Shown here one piece after another: positions 51,470 to 60,304 of a stretch of DNA of 64,000 nucleotides. Location: positions 62,001-126,000 of the forward strand of contig JAYVUK010000017.1 in assembly GCA_043787975.1 (NCBI GenBank), in the 5' to 3' direction. How positions within the stretch are numbered: the stretch's first letter is position 1; every line of letters begins with the position of its first letter. This DNA is from JAPLDA01 sp043787975 (lineage in GTDB: Bacteria > Bacteroidota > Bacteroidia > AKYH767-A > 2013-40CM-41-45). The position numbers and the translations under genes are program-made. The notes under the pieces were generated by a model. That model saw nothing but the letters and a program-made list of their open reading frames with translations, ran no database searches and was not told the origin of the DNA.

Positions 51470-52969
51470 ATGACCAGGAGTAAAAAACACGCGTACCTAT
51501 TCTTCTGCTTACTAATTTTTTCTTTCACTAAAACAACTGCAAACAATCTGCAAATTACCGGCATTACGGTAAATCAAACCACCCAAATGGTTTCATTTTC
51601 ATTATCGTGGGAAAACAGCTGGCGTGTTTCATCAACCCCAAACAACTGGGATGCGGTTTGGGTATTTATAAAATTCAAAGATTGTTCTGCAGGGTCAAAT
51701 ACTCCTTACACGCACGGAACGTTGAGCACAGTAACATCAGATCATTCTTACACCAATTTAGAAGCGATGACTTCCGTGAACGGAACAATCACACAAAGTG
51801 CCGCCCAGGGAGTAACCATGGATTATACGGATGGAATTATGCTGCGAAGAAATACGGTGGGACAAGGAACTGTCACTTCATCGGTTTCATTAAAAGTCTC
51901 CAACTTACCCGGCACTGCCACTTCCATTTCTACGAGTGTATTCGGCTTAGAGATGGTATATGTTCCGCAGGGTGATTTTTATATCGGTGATCAATCAGGA
52001 GGAGCCAATTATACTTTTCTTGCAACTGCGGTCTCCACTGATCCTCCGATGCAAATTACAAGTGGGTTTGAAACGGGAGCACAATCATTTTACGTAAATG
52101 CTCCAGCGGGAACACCAACCACCATTACGAGTGTCCCGGCAGCTTTTCCAAAAGGCCAGTACGGGTTTTACATGATGAAGTATGAAATTACGCAGGGACT
52201 ATACGCAGAGTTTTTAAATTCACTTGGAAGTGTTGCAGCCACAGCAAGATTCCCGGGTAACTTCGGAACCAACAGAAATCAGCTGAATGTTGTGTCTGGC
52301 ATTTATTCTTCAACAAGGCCTGACAGAGCACAAAACTGGTTGAGTTGGGCAGATGTTTCCGCTTTATTGGATTGGGCATGTCTTCGTCCGATGACTGAAA
52401 CAGAATATGAAAAATCATGTCGGGGAAATACCGGTACTTCATTAACTCTTGAATATTCTTGGGGAAGCACAACTATTTCAGCAGGGCTTACATTCTCTGC
52501 TCCTGCAACTGAAAACGGAACAGAAGTATTCAGTAGTGGAAATGCAGCGTATAGCAATACAGCAATAACAAATGGAGACGGAGGAACGGGACCTGTGAGA
52601 GCGGGAATATTTGCGACAGCAAGTAGTACCAGGCAAACGGCGGGAGCATCTTATTACGGAATCATGGAACTTACAGGAAATGTGCGGGAAGTAGTTGTTG
52701 CGATGGTTGCCGTCGGAGCAAATAATCTTTTTACGCGAACATGGGGTGATGGTGCGATTGATCCTGTTACAGGCAATCACAATGTAGCTGGCGGGTGGCC
52801 GGCTGCAGGTGTTGCGGTGGCAGCCAATTCTATAGCCAATGCTGTAGGACATAAAGGTGGTGCATGGAATAATGTTGTTGCCCAGCTAACTGTTTCCGAA
52901 CGATTGTATATTTATAGTGCGCCGGTTATTTCACGGCAAAATTACAACGGCGGAAGAGGGGTCCGCTAA
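51470..52969 (+). CDS. Secreted SUMF1/formylglycine-generating-enzyme-like protein
   Basis: A 499-residue secreted protein. A signal peptide ends near residue 25 (TTANN). An N-terminal beta domain (residues 26-160, ITGITVNQTTQMVSFSLSWENSW) precedes a SUMF1/FGE-type domain: LEMVYVPQGDFYIGD, FYMMKYEITQGLYAEFLN, AQNWLSWADVSALLDWACLRPMTETEYE, YYGIMELTGNVREVV and the closing RQNYNGGRGVR. In this family the fold is used for formylglycine formation but also for sugar or ligand binding, and I do not see the two catalytic cysteines clearly, so binding is more likely. It lies 20 bases before the repeat-protein gene. Confidence 0.85.
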   Translation: MTRSKKHAYLFFCLLIFSFTKTTANNLQITGITVNQTTQMVSFSLSWENSWRVSSTPNNWDAVWVFIKFKDCSAGSNTPYTHGTLSTVTSDHSYTNLEAMTSVNGTITQSAAQGVTMDYTDGIMLRRNTVGQGTVTSSVSLKVSNLPGTATSISTSVFGLEMVYVPQGDFYIGDQSGGANYTFLATAVSTDPPMQITSGFETGAQSFYVNAPAGTPTTITSVPAAFPKGQYGFYMMKYEITQGLYAEFLNSLGSVAATARFPGNFGTNRNQLNVVSGIYSSTRPDRAQNWLSWADVSALLDWACLRPMTETEYEKSCRGNTGTSLTLEYSWGSTTISAGLTFSAPATENGTEVFSSGNAAYSNTAITNGDGGTGPVRAGIFATASSTRQTAGASYYGIMELTGNVREVVVAMVAVGANNLFTRTWGDGAIDPVTGNHNVAGGWPAAGVAVAANSIANAVGHKGGAWNNVVAQLTVSERLYIYSAPVISRQNYNGGRGVR

Positions 52970-52989
52970 TCAAAACTAAATCCGGCTTT

Positions 52990-54492
52990 TTGAATTTTGA
53001 TCTCAAAAAATATTTTAAAAAATTTCTTTTTGTCTGCTTGTTCGTTTTTGAATTTTCAACATCAGAGGCACAATTTACAGGAGGCAGTTATTCCGGTTTT
53101 GTAATAACCGGCATTTCCTGTTCTGTACCGGTGAATGTCGCAGCCGGAGGCTCCTACCAGGGTTTTGCCATACGAAGCATTTCATGTTCTGTTGCTGTTA
53201 ATATATTTAAGGGTGGTTCCATGGATGGATTTGACTTAAGTAAGACATCCTGTTCCGGAACCATTTTTTCAGGCGGAGCTTCTGATGGTTTTGCATACAT
53301 CAACATCCCATGCATTGGAATTTATTTTGGCGGCTCGAACGATGGCTTTGCATCAAATGTAATTTCATGCCCGGCTTCTTCAGCCATTTTTTCCGGCGGA
53401 TCTTCCGATGGATTTGCACTGACTTCTCTTATTTCCTGTCTTGCATCCGCTAACGTTTTTAAAGGCGGTTCTTCCGATGGATTTGGCATACTAAGTATCA
53501 GTTGTCCTGTCCCTAACAACATATTTACCGGCAGTTCATACCAAGGGTTTGCATTTAACAGCCAGGTCTGTTCGTCACCGGTAAACATATTTACAGGAGG
53601 CGCCAATGATGGCTTTTCTATGAATAACATCACCTGTCTTGTTCCTATAAATATTTTTTACGGAGGATCATACCAGGGTTTTTCTATCTTTAAGATTGCA
53701 TGCGCGTCAACCATTTATTCGGGTGGCTCCAATGATGGTTTTGCAACCGGAAGCATTGCCTGTTCAGGAATTTTTTTCGGTGGATCATACGATGGTTTCT
53801 CAGTAAACAGCATTGCTTGCTTAGCAGCATCAAATGTATCTATGGGAGGTTCCTACGATGGATTTGTCTTCAACAACATCAGTTGTCCTTCCCCGACGAA
53901 CATCTTTTCCGGGTTTTCTTATGACGGTTTTTCGCTTGCAAGAGAAGGTTGCAGCTATGTGGTACCAATAGAAATGGTCTTCTTTAAAGCACATTGCGAG
54001 AATAAAAAAGTATTCGTCAACTGGGAAACAGCAAGTCAGTTCAATAATAATTATTTTACGATCGAGCGTTCGGGCGACGGAGTGAATTTCTATACTATAG
54101 GCATTGTGCAGGGCGCAGGTAACAGCACGCAGGAATTGAATTATACATTTATTGATGCTGCGCCACCGGAGGCAACTTCCTACTATCGCTTAAGACAGAC
54201 TGACTTTGACGGGCAATCGGAGTATTTCGATGCAGTTACAAGTACCTGCCGTGAAAATTCGGGGAGCCTTTCAATCTATCCAAATCCCAACAACGGTCAT
54301 TTTTTTATTGAAGGACCTTCGTTCAATGCAAACCTCGTCATCACAAACCTGGTTGGTGAAAAAGTATACGAGTCAAAAATCAAACAGGTCAAAACTGAAA
54401 TCACCCTGGATAATCAACCAAATGGAATTTATTTTATCCATGTCACTATGGAAAATGGAATTGTCACTAAAAAAATATTTATAGCACACTAA
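52990..54492 (+). CDS. Secreted 14-repeat protein with GGSxDGF motif and type IX sorting domain
   Basis: A 500-residue secreted protein. The start is TTG at 52990, giving a signal peptide NFDLKKYFKKFLFVCLFVFE that ends after SEAQ. Residues 28-320 are 14 tandem repeats of 19-24 residues with the core (F/Y).GG(S/A)x(D/Q)GF(A/S)xxxIxC; each ends in one cysteine. The repeats alternate between DGF and QGF/SGF, and some positions carry PVNI or ASAN after the cysteine. Then comes an Ig-like beta domain (FFKAHCENKKVFVNWETASQ) and a type A sorting domain (LSIYPNPNNGHFFIEG ... GIYFIHVTMENGIVTKKIFI). Single cysteines in each repeat could form a ladder of disulfides. The role is unknown; likely on the surface. 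Confidence 0.82.
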   Translation: MNFDLKKYFKKFLFVCLFVFEFSTSEAQFTGGSYSGFVITGISCSVPVNVAAGGSYQGFAIRSISCSVAVNIFKGGSMDGFDLSKTSCSGTIFSGGASDGFAYINIPCIGIYFGGSNDGFASNVISCPASSAIFSGGSSDGFALTSLISCLASANVFKGGSSDGFGILSISCPVPNNIFTGSSYQGFAFNSQVCSSPVNIFTGGANDGFSMNNITCLVPINIFYGGSYQGFSIFKIACASTIYSGGSNDGFATGSIACSGIFFGGSYDGFSVNSIACLAASNVSMGGSYDGFVFNNISCPSPTNIFSGFSYDGFSLAREGCSYVVPIEMVFFKAHCENKKVFVNWETASQFNNNYFTIERSGDGVNFYTIGIVQGAGNSTQELNYTFIDAAPPEATSYYRLRQTDFDGQSEYFDAVTSTCRENSGSLSIYPNPNNGHFFIEGPSFNANLVITNLVGEKVYESKIKQVKTEITLDNQPNGIYFIHVTMENGIVTKKIFIAH

Positions 54493-54511
54493 ATCAAACA
54501 CAAAACATGCT

Positions 54512-54721
54512 ATGGAAAAGAATCCCGCTAACAGTCCTGTAGAAAACAGGTTTTGCAAACTTTTAAATGAAGACATCAGTTCCAGGATTTGTTCTGAGAT
54601 AAAAATGCTTCATACAGGATTCTACCATGAAGACCTGTTAGAAACCGTCAAGGGAAAAACCGGAAAGAGTGAATCTGAAATCATTGCTACTTGCAAAGGT
54701 TGTCCTTATTTTACCAGATGA
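54512..54721 (+). CDS. Small cysteine-containing protein, unknown
   Basis: A 69-residue soluble protein, start ATG at 54512, 20 bases after the repeat protein. Four cysteines are spread out, with a CKGC pair near the end (CKGCPYF), which could bind metal or be redox-active. The middle is helical (ISSRICSEIKMLHTGFYHED). No family is recognised. It is probably co-transcribed with the preceding genes, although its lack of a signal peptide sets it apart from them. Confidence 0.5.
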   Translation: MEKNPANSPVENRFCKLLNEDISSRICSEIKMLHTGFYHEDLLETVKGKTGKSESEIIATCKGCPYFTR

Positions 54722-54792
54722 TTTTTTTCACTACCTGAAAAAATCTCCGGCATCCCATTCGTAAATTAGTATTGATTCGTATCTCGTAGATA

Positions 54793-55770
54793 TCAGACGT
54801 GGTTCCACACAATCGTTGCAACCAGTAACCACAACAGCAGTTCCGAGAGCCAGATTCTTTTTTTTACCGCTAGAAAATAATACCCGAAAAAAACCGACAA
54901 CGGAATTGCAAGCAACGTGAAATGATACAGCGGAATAGTTTTCAAGAAATAGGACGAAGCCGCAGCAATTAAAAAGAACAAAAATAAAATCTGCTGGTTG
55001 TTTCTAGTACGAACAACATTCTTATAAAAATTCTGTCTCAACAAGTTCATTGATAAAAGGAATAATAAGCCGAGCAGGATTAACAGTGACACCAAAGGTT
55101 TCGTCATGACAAAATCCGTTTGCAAATGCCGGATCACAAAATTTTCACCGATACTTTTCCAACCGCTTCTTAAATGATCTGTCCAGAAAAGATAAACACT
55201 CAGGAAAAAATAAGGAAGAAAAAAACCGATGAATGAAATAACCCATTCACGAAAACTAAAAGGCCGTAAAATAGCCAGTGCAATCATGAACAAAACAAAA
55301 AAGATTGAGGCAGGAAAATAAATCAGCGATGCAATCGAGATCAGGAAACAACTATCGAAGAGCGGAGAGACGGCTGAATCATTTTTGAACAATGCAAATG
55401 TTTTGTCAAGCGATCGGACCAGGAAAAAAGCTGCAGGAATAACGGGATGAAAAGAAAGAAGAGAAATTGAGAGCGACATCAGCAAAGCATACATGAAAGC
55501 AGGCAAATAAGAACTTTTGTAGAGGACTTCATACCGGTTCAGGATATTGTTGAGATAAATGGCTTCAATGGAGATAAGGGTCATGGTAATCAAAACCCGG
55601 AAAAAAGAGGGAAGCAATTTCAGCATGCTTAAAAACAAATTATAAAGCGGAGCCCCGCCTTCATCACTGATGAAAGGATGCCTGAAGAAGGCCTGGAACC
55701 AAAGAATAAAGACAATCAGCGGGATAATAAATAAAGTTGCCGGCTGCTGCGATTTGAAAAAACGAATCAT
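54793..55770 (-). CDS. DUF6427 multi-span membrane protein
   Basis: A 325-residue integral membrane protein with eight to nine helices. The N-terminal pattern MIRFFKSQQPATLFIIPLIVFILWF and PLYNLFLSML matches DUF6427, a Bacteroidota family of unknown function found beside DUF6341 and purine or pyrimidine genes. The same pair occurs here: the DUF6341 gene is 78 bases away and divergent. No catalytic motif is visible. The gene is convergent with the preceding small-protein gene. Confidence 0.75.
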   Translation of the reverse strand: MIRFFKSQQPATLFIIPLIVFILWFQAFFRHPFISDEGGAPLYNLFLSMLKLLPSFFRVLITMTLISIEAIYLNNILNRYEVLYKSSYLPAFMYALLMSLSISLLSFHPVIPAAFFLVRSLDKTFALFKNDSAVSPLFDSCFLISIASLIYFPASIFFVLFMIALAILRPFSFREWVISFIGFFLPYFFLSVYLFWTDHLRSGWKSIGENFVIRHLQTDFVMTKPLVSLLILLGLLFLLSMNLLRQNFYKNVVRTRNNQQILFLFFLIAAASSYFLKTIPLYHFTLLAIPLSVFFGYYFLAVKKRIWLSELLLWLLVATIVWNHV

Positions 55771-55818
55771 CGGAGTTAAAAGTAGAAAAATAATTTTTCA
55801 CCGATTCAATAGAATTTC

Positions 55819-55826
55819 TATTTTTG
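55819..55826 (+). promoter_or_regulatory. -7 promoter box for the DUF6341 gene
   Basis: TATTTTTG, an exact TAnnTTTG box, 22 bases ahead of the start codon. The -33 box is not clear. Confidence 0.5.
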
Positions 55827-55848
55827 TCCCATCTAAAAATTAAAAATC

Positions 55849-56016
55849 ATGGACGCATTGTGGCATTTCATTGCAAGCTGTTTTCAAATCATATTTAAGG
55901 TTATGAACTGGATGAGTCCCTGGTTCAATAAATTACTCATCGTAATCGGTTTCATCGCTTTTTTTATCTGGGTAAATTATATGAGCAAGCAAAAGGAAAT
56001 CGAAAAGTTCGATTGA
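55849..56016 (+). CDS. DUF6341 small membrane protein
   Basis: A 55-residue protein, ATG at 55849 and TGA at 56014-56016. It begins MDALWHFIASCFQIIFKVMN, then WMSPWFNKLL and a membrane helix IVIGFIAFFIWVNYM, and ends in a charged tail KQKEIEKFD. This is the pattern of DUF6341, which stands next to DUF6427 in the phylum. The two may act together, but the task is unknown. A bidirectional terminator separates it from purD. Confidence 0.75.
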   Translation: MDALWHFIASCFQIIFKVMNWMSPWFNKLLIVIGFIAFFIWVNYMSKQKEIEKFD

Positions 56017-56036
56017 TTTACTGAAAAAAAAAATTG

Positions 56037-56076
56037 AAAATCCTGCCTGATTTTTTTCAGCAGGATTTTTTTTGCC
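56037..56076. terminator. Bidirectional terminator between DUF6341 and purD
   Basis: AAAATCCTGC (56037-56046) pairs with GCAGGATTTT (56060-56069) around a T-rich loop. A T run follows on the plus strand and a T-rich run on the minus strand, so it serves both convergent genes. Confidence 0.88.
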
Positions 56077-56081
56077 TGCTT

Positions 56082-57377
56082 CTAAACGGGATTTTTCAGG
56101 GCCACCAGGTCTTTGCCGATGTCCTCCCTGTAATACATTTTCTCAAATGAAATTTTTGAAATTGAAGTATATGATTGTGACAAAGCTTCTTCCATGTTTT
56201 TTCCATACGAAGAAATTGCAAATACTCTTCCACCTGAAGTATTGATTTTTCCTAATTCGTCTTTTGAAGTACCTGAATGAAAAACCAAACTATCCGTTAT
56301 TGCATTTAGTCCGCTGATTAATTTTCCTTTTTCATAATCCCCCGGATAACCTCCACTGGCGAGTACTACCGTAACAGCAGTTCGTTCATCCACCACTAAT
56401 TTTTTTTGTGAAAGATTTCCGTTTGCAACTCCTTCAAATAATTCAACGAGGTCTGATTTGATGCGTGGAATTACCACTTCCGTTTCAGGATCGCCCATAC
56501 GAACATTGTATTCGATTACATACGGATTACCACCCACATTCATAAGCCCGATAAAAATAAATCCTTTGTAAATAATGTTGTCTTTACTCAACCCTTTGAT
56601 GGTTGGAATCACAATCTGCTCCTCCACTTTTTGCATGAACATTTTATCGGCAAATGGAACCGGTGATACAGCACCCATTCCACCTGTATTTAGTCCGGTA
56701 TCATTTTCCCCGATGCGTTTGTAATCTTTTGCTTCGGGCAAAATTTTATACGAGATCCCGTCCGTTAAAACAAAAAAAGAAAGCTCGATGCCTTTCAGAA
56801 ATTCTTCGATTACCACTTTAGCAGAAGCATCTCCAAACTTTGCATGAGCAAGCATTTCCGTTAATTCTTTTTTTGCTTCGTCCAGCGTATAAGGAATCAC
56901 AACTCCTTTTCCGGCAGCAAGTCCGTCTGCTTTCAACACATATGGAGAGGAAAGTTGTTCGAGAAATTTGATTCCATTTTGCAACGTCTCTTTTGTAAAC
57001 GTTTGGTATTTCGCAGTTGGAATTTGATGTCGAAACATAAACTGTTTTGAAAAATCTTTGCTGCCTTCCAGTTGTGCTCCATCCTTTTGAGGGCCGATTA
57101 CAGGAATATTTTTCAGTTGATCATCGGCCAGAAAAAAATCATGAATTCCTTTTACCAGCGGCTCTTCAGGACCAACAACAACCAATTCAATTTTGTTTTC
57201 AAGGACAAATTTTTTGACCGCATCAAAATCGGTTATACTCATTTTTACATTCGTTCCGCATAGCGAAGTTCCTGCATTTCCAGGAGCAATGAAAAGTTTT
57301 GTACAGCGCGGACTTTGAGACATCTTCCATGCGAATGCATGCTCGCGACCACCGGAACCTAATAGCAATATGTTCAT
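56082..57377 (-). CDS. purD: Phosphoribosylamine-glycine ligase (GAR synthetase)
   Basis: Joins glycine to phosphoribosylamine with ATP, step two of purine synthesis. The 431-residue ATP-grasp enzyme opens with NILLLGSGGREHAFAWKMSQS (the PurD signature). It shows the ATP-grasp loops YVLKADGLAAGKGVVIPYT and FLKGIELSFFVLTDG, and the late signature YVIEYNVRMGDPETEVVIPR that binds metal. Complete. It precedes a word palindrome and the carboxyltransferase gene on the same strand. Confidence 0.96.
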   Translation of the reverse strand: MNILLLGSGGREHAFAWKMSQSPRCTKLFIAPGNAGTSLCGTNVKMSITDFDAVKKFVLENKIELVVVGPEEPLVKGIHDFFLADDQLKNIPVIGPQKDGAQLEGSKDFSKQFMFRHQIPTAKYQTFTKETLQNGIKFLEQLSSPYVLKADGLAAGKGVVIPYTLDEAKKELTEMLAHAKFGDASAKVVIEEFLKGIELSFFVLTDGISYKILPEAKDYKRIGENDTGLNTGGMGAVSPVPFADKMFMQKVEEQIVIPTIKGLSKDNIIYKGFIFIGLMNVGGNPYVIEYNVRMGDPETEVVIPRIKSDLVELFEGVANGNLSQKKLVVDERTAVTVVLASGGYPGDYEKGKLISGLNAITDSLVFHSGTSKDELGKINTSGGRVFAISSYGKNMEEALSQSYTSISKISFEKMYYREDIGKDLVALKNPV

Positions 57378-57381
57378 TTTA

Positions 57382-57460
57382 AATTTGATAATTAGTTAAT
57401 TTGATAATTTGATAATGCTTTTCCTTAATTATCAAATTATCAAATCATCACATTGGCTAA
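57382..57460. repeat. Word palindrome, AATTTGATAATT words (no gene inside)
   Basis: Left half 57382-57417 repeats TTTGATAATT; right half 57425-57460 has the inverse (AATTATCAAATT, ATCAAATCATC, GGCTAATT) with a centre of about seven bases. It lies between purD and the carboxyltransferase gene. Confidence 0.8.
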
Positions 57461-59002
57461 TTACAATGGAATGTTCCCATGTTTCTTCCTCGGCAGCTTC
57501 GCCACTTTGTTCTCAAGCATCTTGAATGCTGTTATCAATTTCTTACGCGTGTCTTCCGGTTTTATTACTTCATCTACGTAACCACGCTCGGCGGCTTTAT
57601 AAGGATTAGCAAAGAGTTCATTAAATTCCTTTTCCTTTTCTTTCAGCTTCGCTTCGGGATCTTTTGCTTCCGCAATTTCCTTTTTGAAAATAATTTCTGC
57701 TGCTCCTTTTGCTCCCATCACTGCAATTTCTGCGGAAGGCCATGCATAATTCATATCCGCTCCGATGTGTTTGCTGTTCATCACATCGTAAGCCCCACCA
57801 TAGGCTTTGCGCGTAATCACGGTGATGCGCGGAACGGTTGCTTCGCAGAATGCATACAATAATTTTGCGCCGTTGGTGATGATACCGTTCCATTCCTGGT
57901 CAGTGCCCGGTAAAAATCCGGGAACATCTTCAAACACCAAAAGAGGAATGTTGAAGCAATCGCAGAAACGTACAAAGCGCGCGGCTTTTGCTGAGGCATG
58001 AATATCGAGTACGCCCGCTAAATAAGCGGGTTGATTTGCAACGATGCCAATACTTTTCCCTGCAAGGCGGCCAAAACCAACCACAATATTCTCTGCAAAA
58101 GCTTTATGTACTTCGAGAAAACTTTCGTCATCTACACTTTGCTCAATCACTTCTTTTATATCGTATGGTTGATTTGGATTTGAAGGAATGATGTTATTCA
58201 GTGACGGTCGCGACTCATCACTCATTTCATACGGAACAACAGGTGGTTCATCTTCACAATTCTGCGGAACGTAACTCAATAGTTTTTTAATGTGGTTGAT
58301 ACATTCCAAACCGTTTGCAGCCGTAAAGTGTGTAACGCCTGATTTTACTGAATGGGCAGACGCTCCGCCAAGTTCTTCTGAAGTTACTTCTTCATGCGTG
58401 ACTGTCTTTACAACGTTTGGCCCTGTCACAAACATGTACGAGATGTTTTCAACCATGATGATGAAATCTGTAATCGCTGGAGAATACACGGCTCCGCCGG
58501 CACACGGACCCATGATGGCGCTGATCTGGGGAATCACGCCTGACGCCATCGTGTTGCGGTAAAAAATATCTGCGTATCCTCCGAGTGATACAACGCCTTC
58601 CTGGATACGCGCTCCACCGGAATCATTTAAGCCAATAAGCGGCGCTCCGTTTTGCATGGCGAGATCCATGATGCGGCAAATTTTTTGAGCATGTGTCTCG
58701 CTCAACGATCCGCCAAATACGGTGAAGTCCTGCGCATACACGTACACCAATCTACTATTGATAGTTCCGTAACCTGTCACGACTCCGTCACCCAAATATT
58801 TTTCTTTATCCAGTTCAAAATCGGTAGCGCGGTGTGTGACGAACATACCGATCTCCTCAAAGCTTCCCTCATCCATAAGAAAGTGGATGCGTTCGCGGGC
58901 CGTCATCTTTCCTTTTTTATGCTGGGCTTCGATGCGCTTTTTACCACCACCGAGTTTTGCTTCCGTTATTTTATCTTCTAGAAGTTTGAGTTTGTCTTTC
59001 AT
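57461..59002 (-). CDS. pccB: Acyl-CoA carboxylase carboxyltransferase (propionyl-CoA carboxylase beta)
   Basis: Transfers the carboxyl group from biotin to an acyl-CoA, most likely propionyl-CoA. The 513-residue protein has both halves of the carboxyltransferase fold: the N-terminal acyl-CoA site (LNDSGGARIQEGVVSLGGYADIFYR, MGPCAGGAVYSPAITDF) and the C-terminal biotin site (FEDVPGFLPGTDQEWNGIITNGAKLLYA, RKAYGGAYDVMNSKHIGAD). No biotin carboxylase or carrier gene is in the window, so the partner subunit is elsewhere. Methylmalonyl-CoA decarboxylase or methylcrotonyl use is possible but less likely. Confidence 0.9.
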   Translation of the reverse strand: MKDKLKLLEDKITEAKLGGGKKRIEAQHKKGKMTARERIHFLMDEGSFEEIGMFVTHRATDFELDKEKYLGDGVVTGYGTINSRLVYVYAQDFTVFGGSLSETHAQKICRIMDLAMQNGAPLIGLNDSGGARIQEGVVSLGGYADIFYRNTMASGVIPQISAIMGPCAGGAVYSPAITDFIIMVENISYMFVTGPNVVKTVTHEEVTSEELGGASAHSVKSGVTHFTAANGLECINHIKKLLSYVPQNCEDEPPVVPYEMSDESRPSLNNIIPSNPNQPYDIKEVIEQSVDDESFLEVHKAFAENIVVGFGRLAGKSIGIVANQPAYLAGVLDIHASAKAARFVRFCDCFNIPLLVFEDVPGFLPGTDQEWNGIITNGAKLLYAFCEATVPRITVITRKAYGGAYDVMNSKHIGADMNYAWPSAEIAVMGAKGAAEIIFKKEIAEAKDPEAKLKEKEKEFNELFANPYKAAERGYVDEVIKPEDTRKKLITAFKMLENKVAKLPRKKHGNIPL

Positions 59003-59005
59003 GGT

Positions 59006-59160
59006 TACTAATTACGAATCAGCACGAATACTAATTCTTTGCAGTGTGCTAAAGTACTATTTGATTTTATCACCCAAAAAAATCTTCCCTTGCTACTTCG
59101 TGTATTTGCAAATTCGTATATGGATTCGTCATTCGCTGTTGGGATTTCGTAGATTCGCAG
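59006..59160. repeat. Word palindrome built on ACGAAT, second copy
   Basis: Left half has TTACGAAT and GCACGAATACTAATTC; right half, 59094-59160, has CTTCGTGTATTTGCAAATTC, GTATATGGATTCGTC and ATTCGC, the inverse words. It ends one base before the trpS start codon. The same word is used at 6922-7034. Confidence 0.65.
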
Positions 59161-59161
59161 C

Positions 59162-60163
59162 ATGAACAAGGAAGTAGTCGTAAGCGGAATCCGGAGTACC
59201 GGAAATCTCCATCTAGGAAATTATTTTGGTGCAATGAAAAATTTCATCCGGATGCAGCACGAATACAATTGTTATTTTTTCATTGCTGATTATCATTCGC
59301 TCACCACGCATCCGACTCCAGCTGATCTTCATATGAATGTAAAACAAGTGCTGGTTGAATATCTCGCCTGTGGAATTGATCCTGATACCTGCACAATTTA
59401 TATTCAAAGTGATCTCCCGGAAACCGCAGAGTTGTATTTGCTGCTGAACATGAATGCGTATGTCGGAGAATTGGAACGTTCCACTACCTTCAAAGAAAAA
59501 GTCCGCAAGCATCCCGATAACGTAAATGCCGGACTTCTTACTTATCCTGTGCTGATGGCTGCTGATATTTTAATTCATCGTGCGCTAAAAGTTCCGGTTG
59601 GAAAAGACCAGGAACAACATCTTGAGTTTTCCCGCACATTCGGCAACCGTTTTAACAGGATGTATAAGACAGAATTGTTTCCTGAACCTGTGGCATTTAA
59701 TTATGGAACCAACCTTGTGAAAATTCCCGGTCTTGATGGCTCGGGTAAAATGGGGAAAAGTGAAGGAGAAGGCAACGCTGTTTTTCTTGCTGATGCTCCA
59801 GATGTAATTCGTAAAAAAGTAATGAAAGCTGTAACTGACGGAGGACCGACAGAGGAAAATCAGCCGAAGGCAGAAGCCATTCAAAATATTTTTTCACTGA
59901 TGGACGTCGTTTCAAAAGAAGACACAATCAAATTTTTCAATGAACAGTACAACACCATGAAAATCCGTTATGGTGATATGAAAAAGCAACTTGCTGAAGA
60001 CATGATCTCCTTCACTGCTCCTTTTCGTGAAAAGATCGATGAGCTTTTAAAGGATGATGATTTCATTCATAAAGTTGCCAAACAAGGTGCTGAGAAGGCG
60101 AAAGAAAGCGCTTCAAAAACACTCAGCGAAGCCAGGAAACTGATCGGCTTCAGGCATTTTTAA
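59162..60163 (+). CDS. trpS: Tryptophan-tRNA ligase
   Basis: Charges tRNA(Trp). The 333-residue class I synthetase has the HIGH-type motif HLGN at residues 17-20 (GIRSTGNLHLGNYFGAM) and the KMSKS loop as KMGKS at 196-200 (LDGSGKMGKSEGEGN). The AIDQ-like part GKDQEQHLEFSR fits the family. Full length. The leader consists almost entirely of a word palindrome, so the promoter must lie within or upstream of it. Confidence 0.95.
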   Translation: MNKEVVVSGIRSTGNLHLGNYFGAMKNFIRMQHEYNCYFFIADYHSLTTHPTPADLHMNVKQVLVEYLACGIDPDTCTIYIQSDLPETAELYLLLNMNAYVGELERSTTFKEKVRKHPDNVNAGLLTYPVLMAADILIHRALKVPVGKDQEQHLEFSRTFGNRFNRMYKTELFPEPVAFNYGTNLVKIPGLDGSGKMGKSEGEGNAVFLADAPDVIRKKVMKAVTDGGPTEENQPKAEAIQNIFSLMDVVSKEDTIKFFNEQYNTMKIRYGDMKKQLAEDMISFTAPFREKIDELLKDDDFIHKVAKQGAEKAKESASKTLSEARKLIGFRHF

Positions 60164-60224
60164 CCCCTATCCAATAAATTAATCTAGTTGTATTTCAGCT
60201 ATTTATCTTCGCATACAACATTAA

Positions 60225-60258
60225 ATGTTGTAACATTTAATGTTGTAACATATATTTG
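60225..60258 (+). promoter_or_regulatory. Double operator and promoter upstream of the second YceI gene
   Basis: Two exact copies of ATGTTGTAACAT (60225-60236 and 60240-60251), each an inverted repeat with 5-base arms, spaced 15 bases start to start. They overlap the -33 TTG (60228-60230) and touch the -7 box TATATTTG (60251-60258). A further ACAACAT just upstream extends the pattern. This is a repressor site; the MarR regulator at 62191 is the likely binder. Confidence 0.75.
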
Positions 60259-60304
60259 TACCCATATTCAAAACATAATAATCTAATCCTAAAAACTAAT
60301 CACA

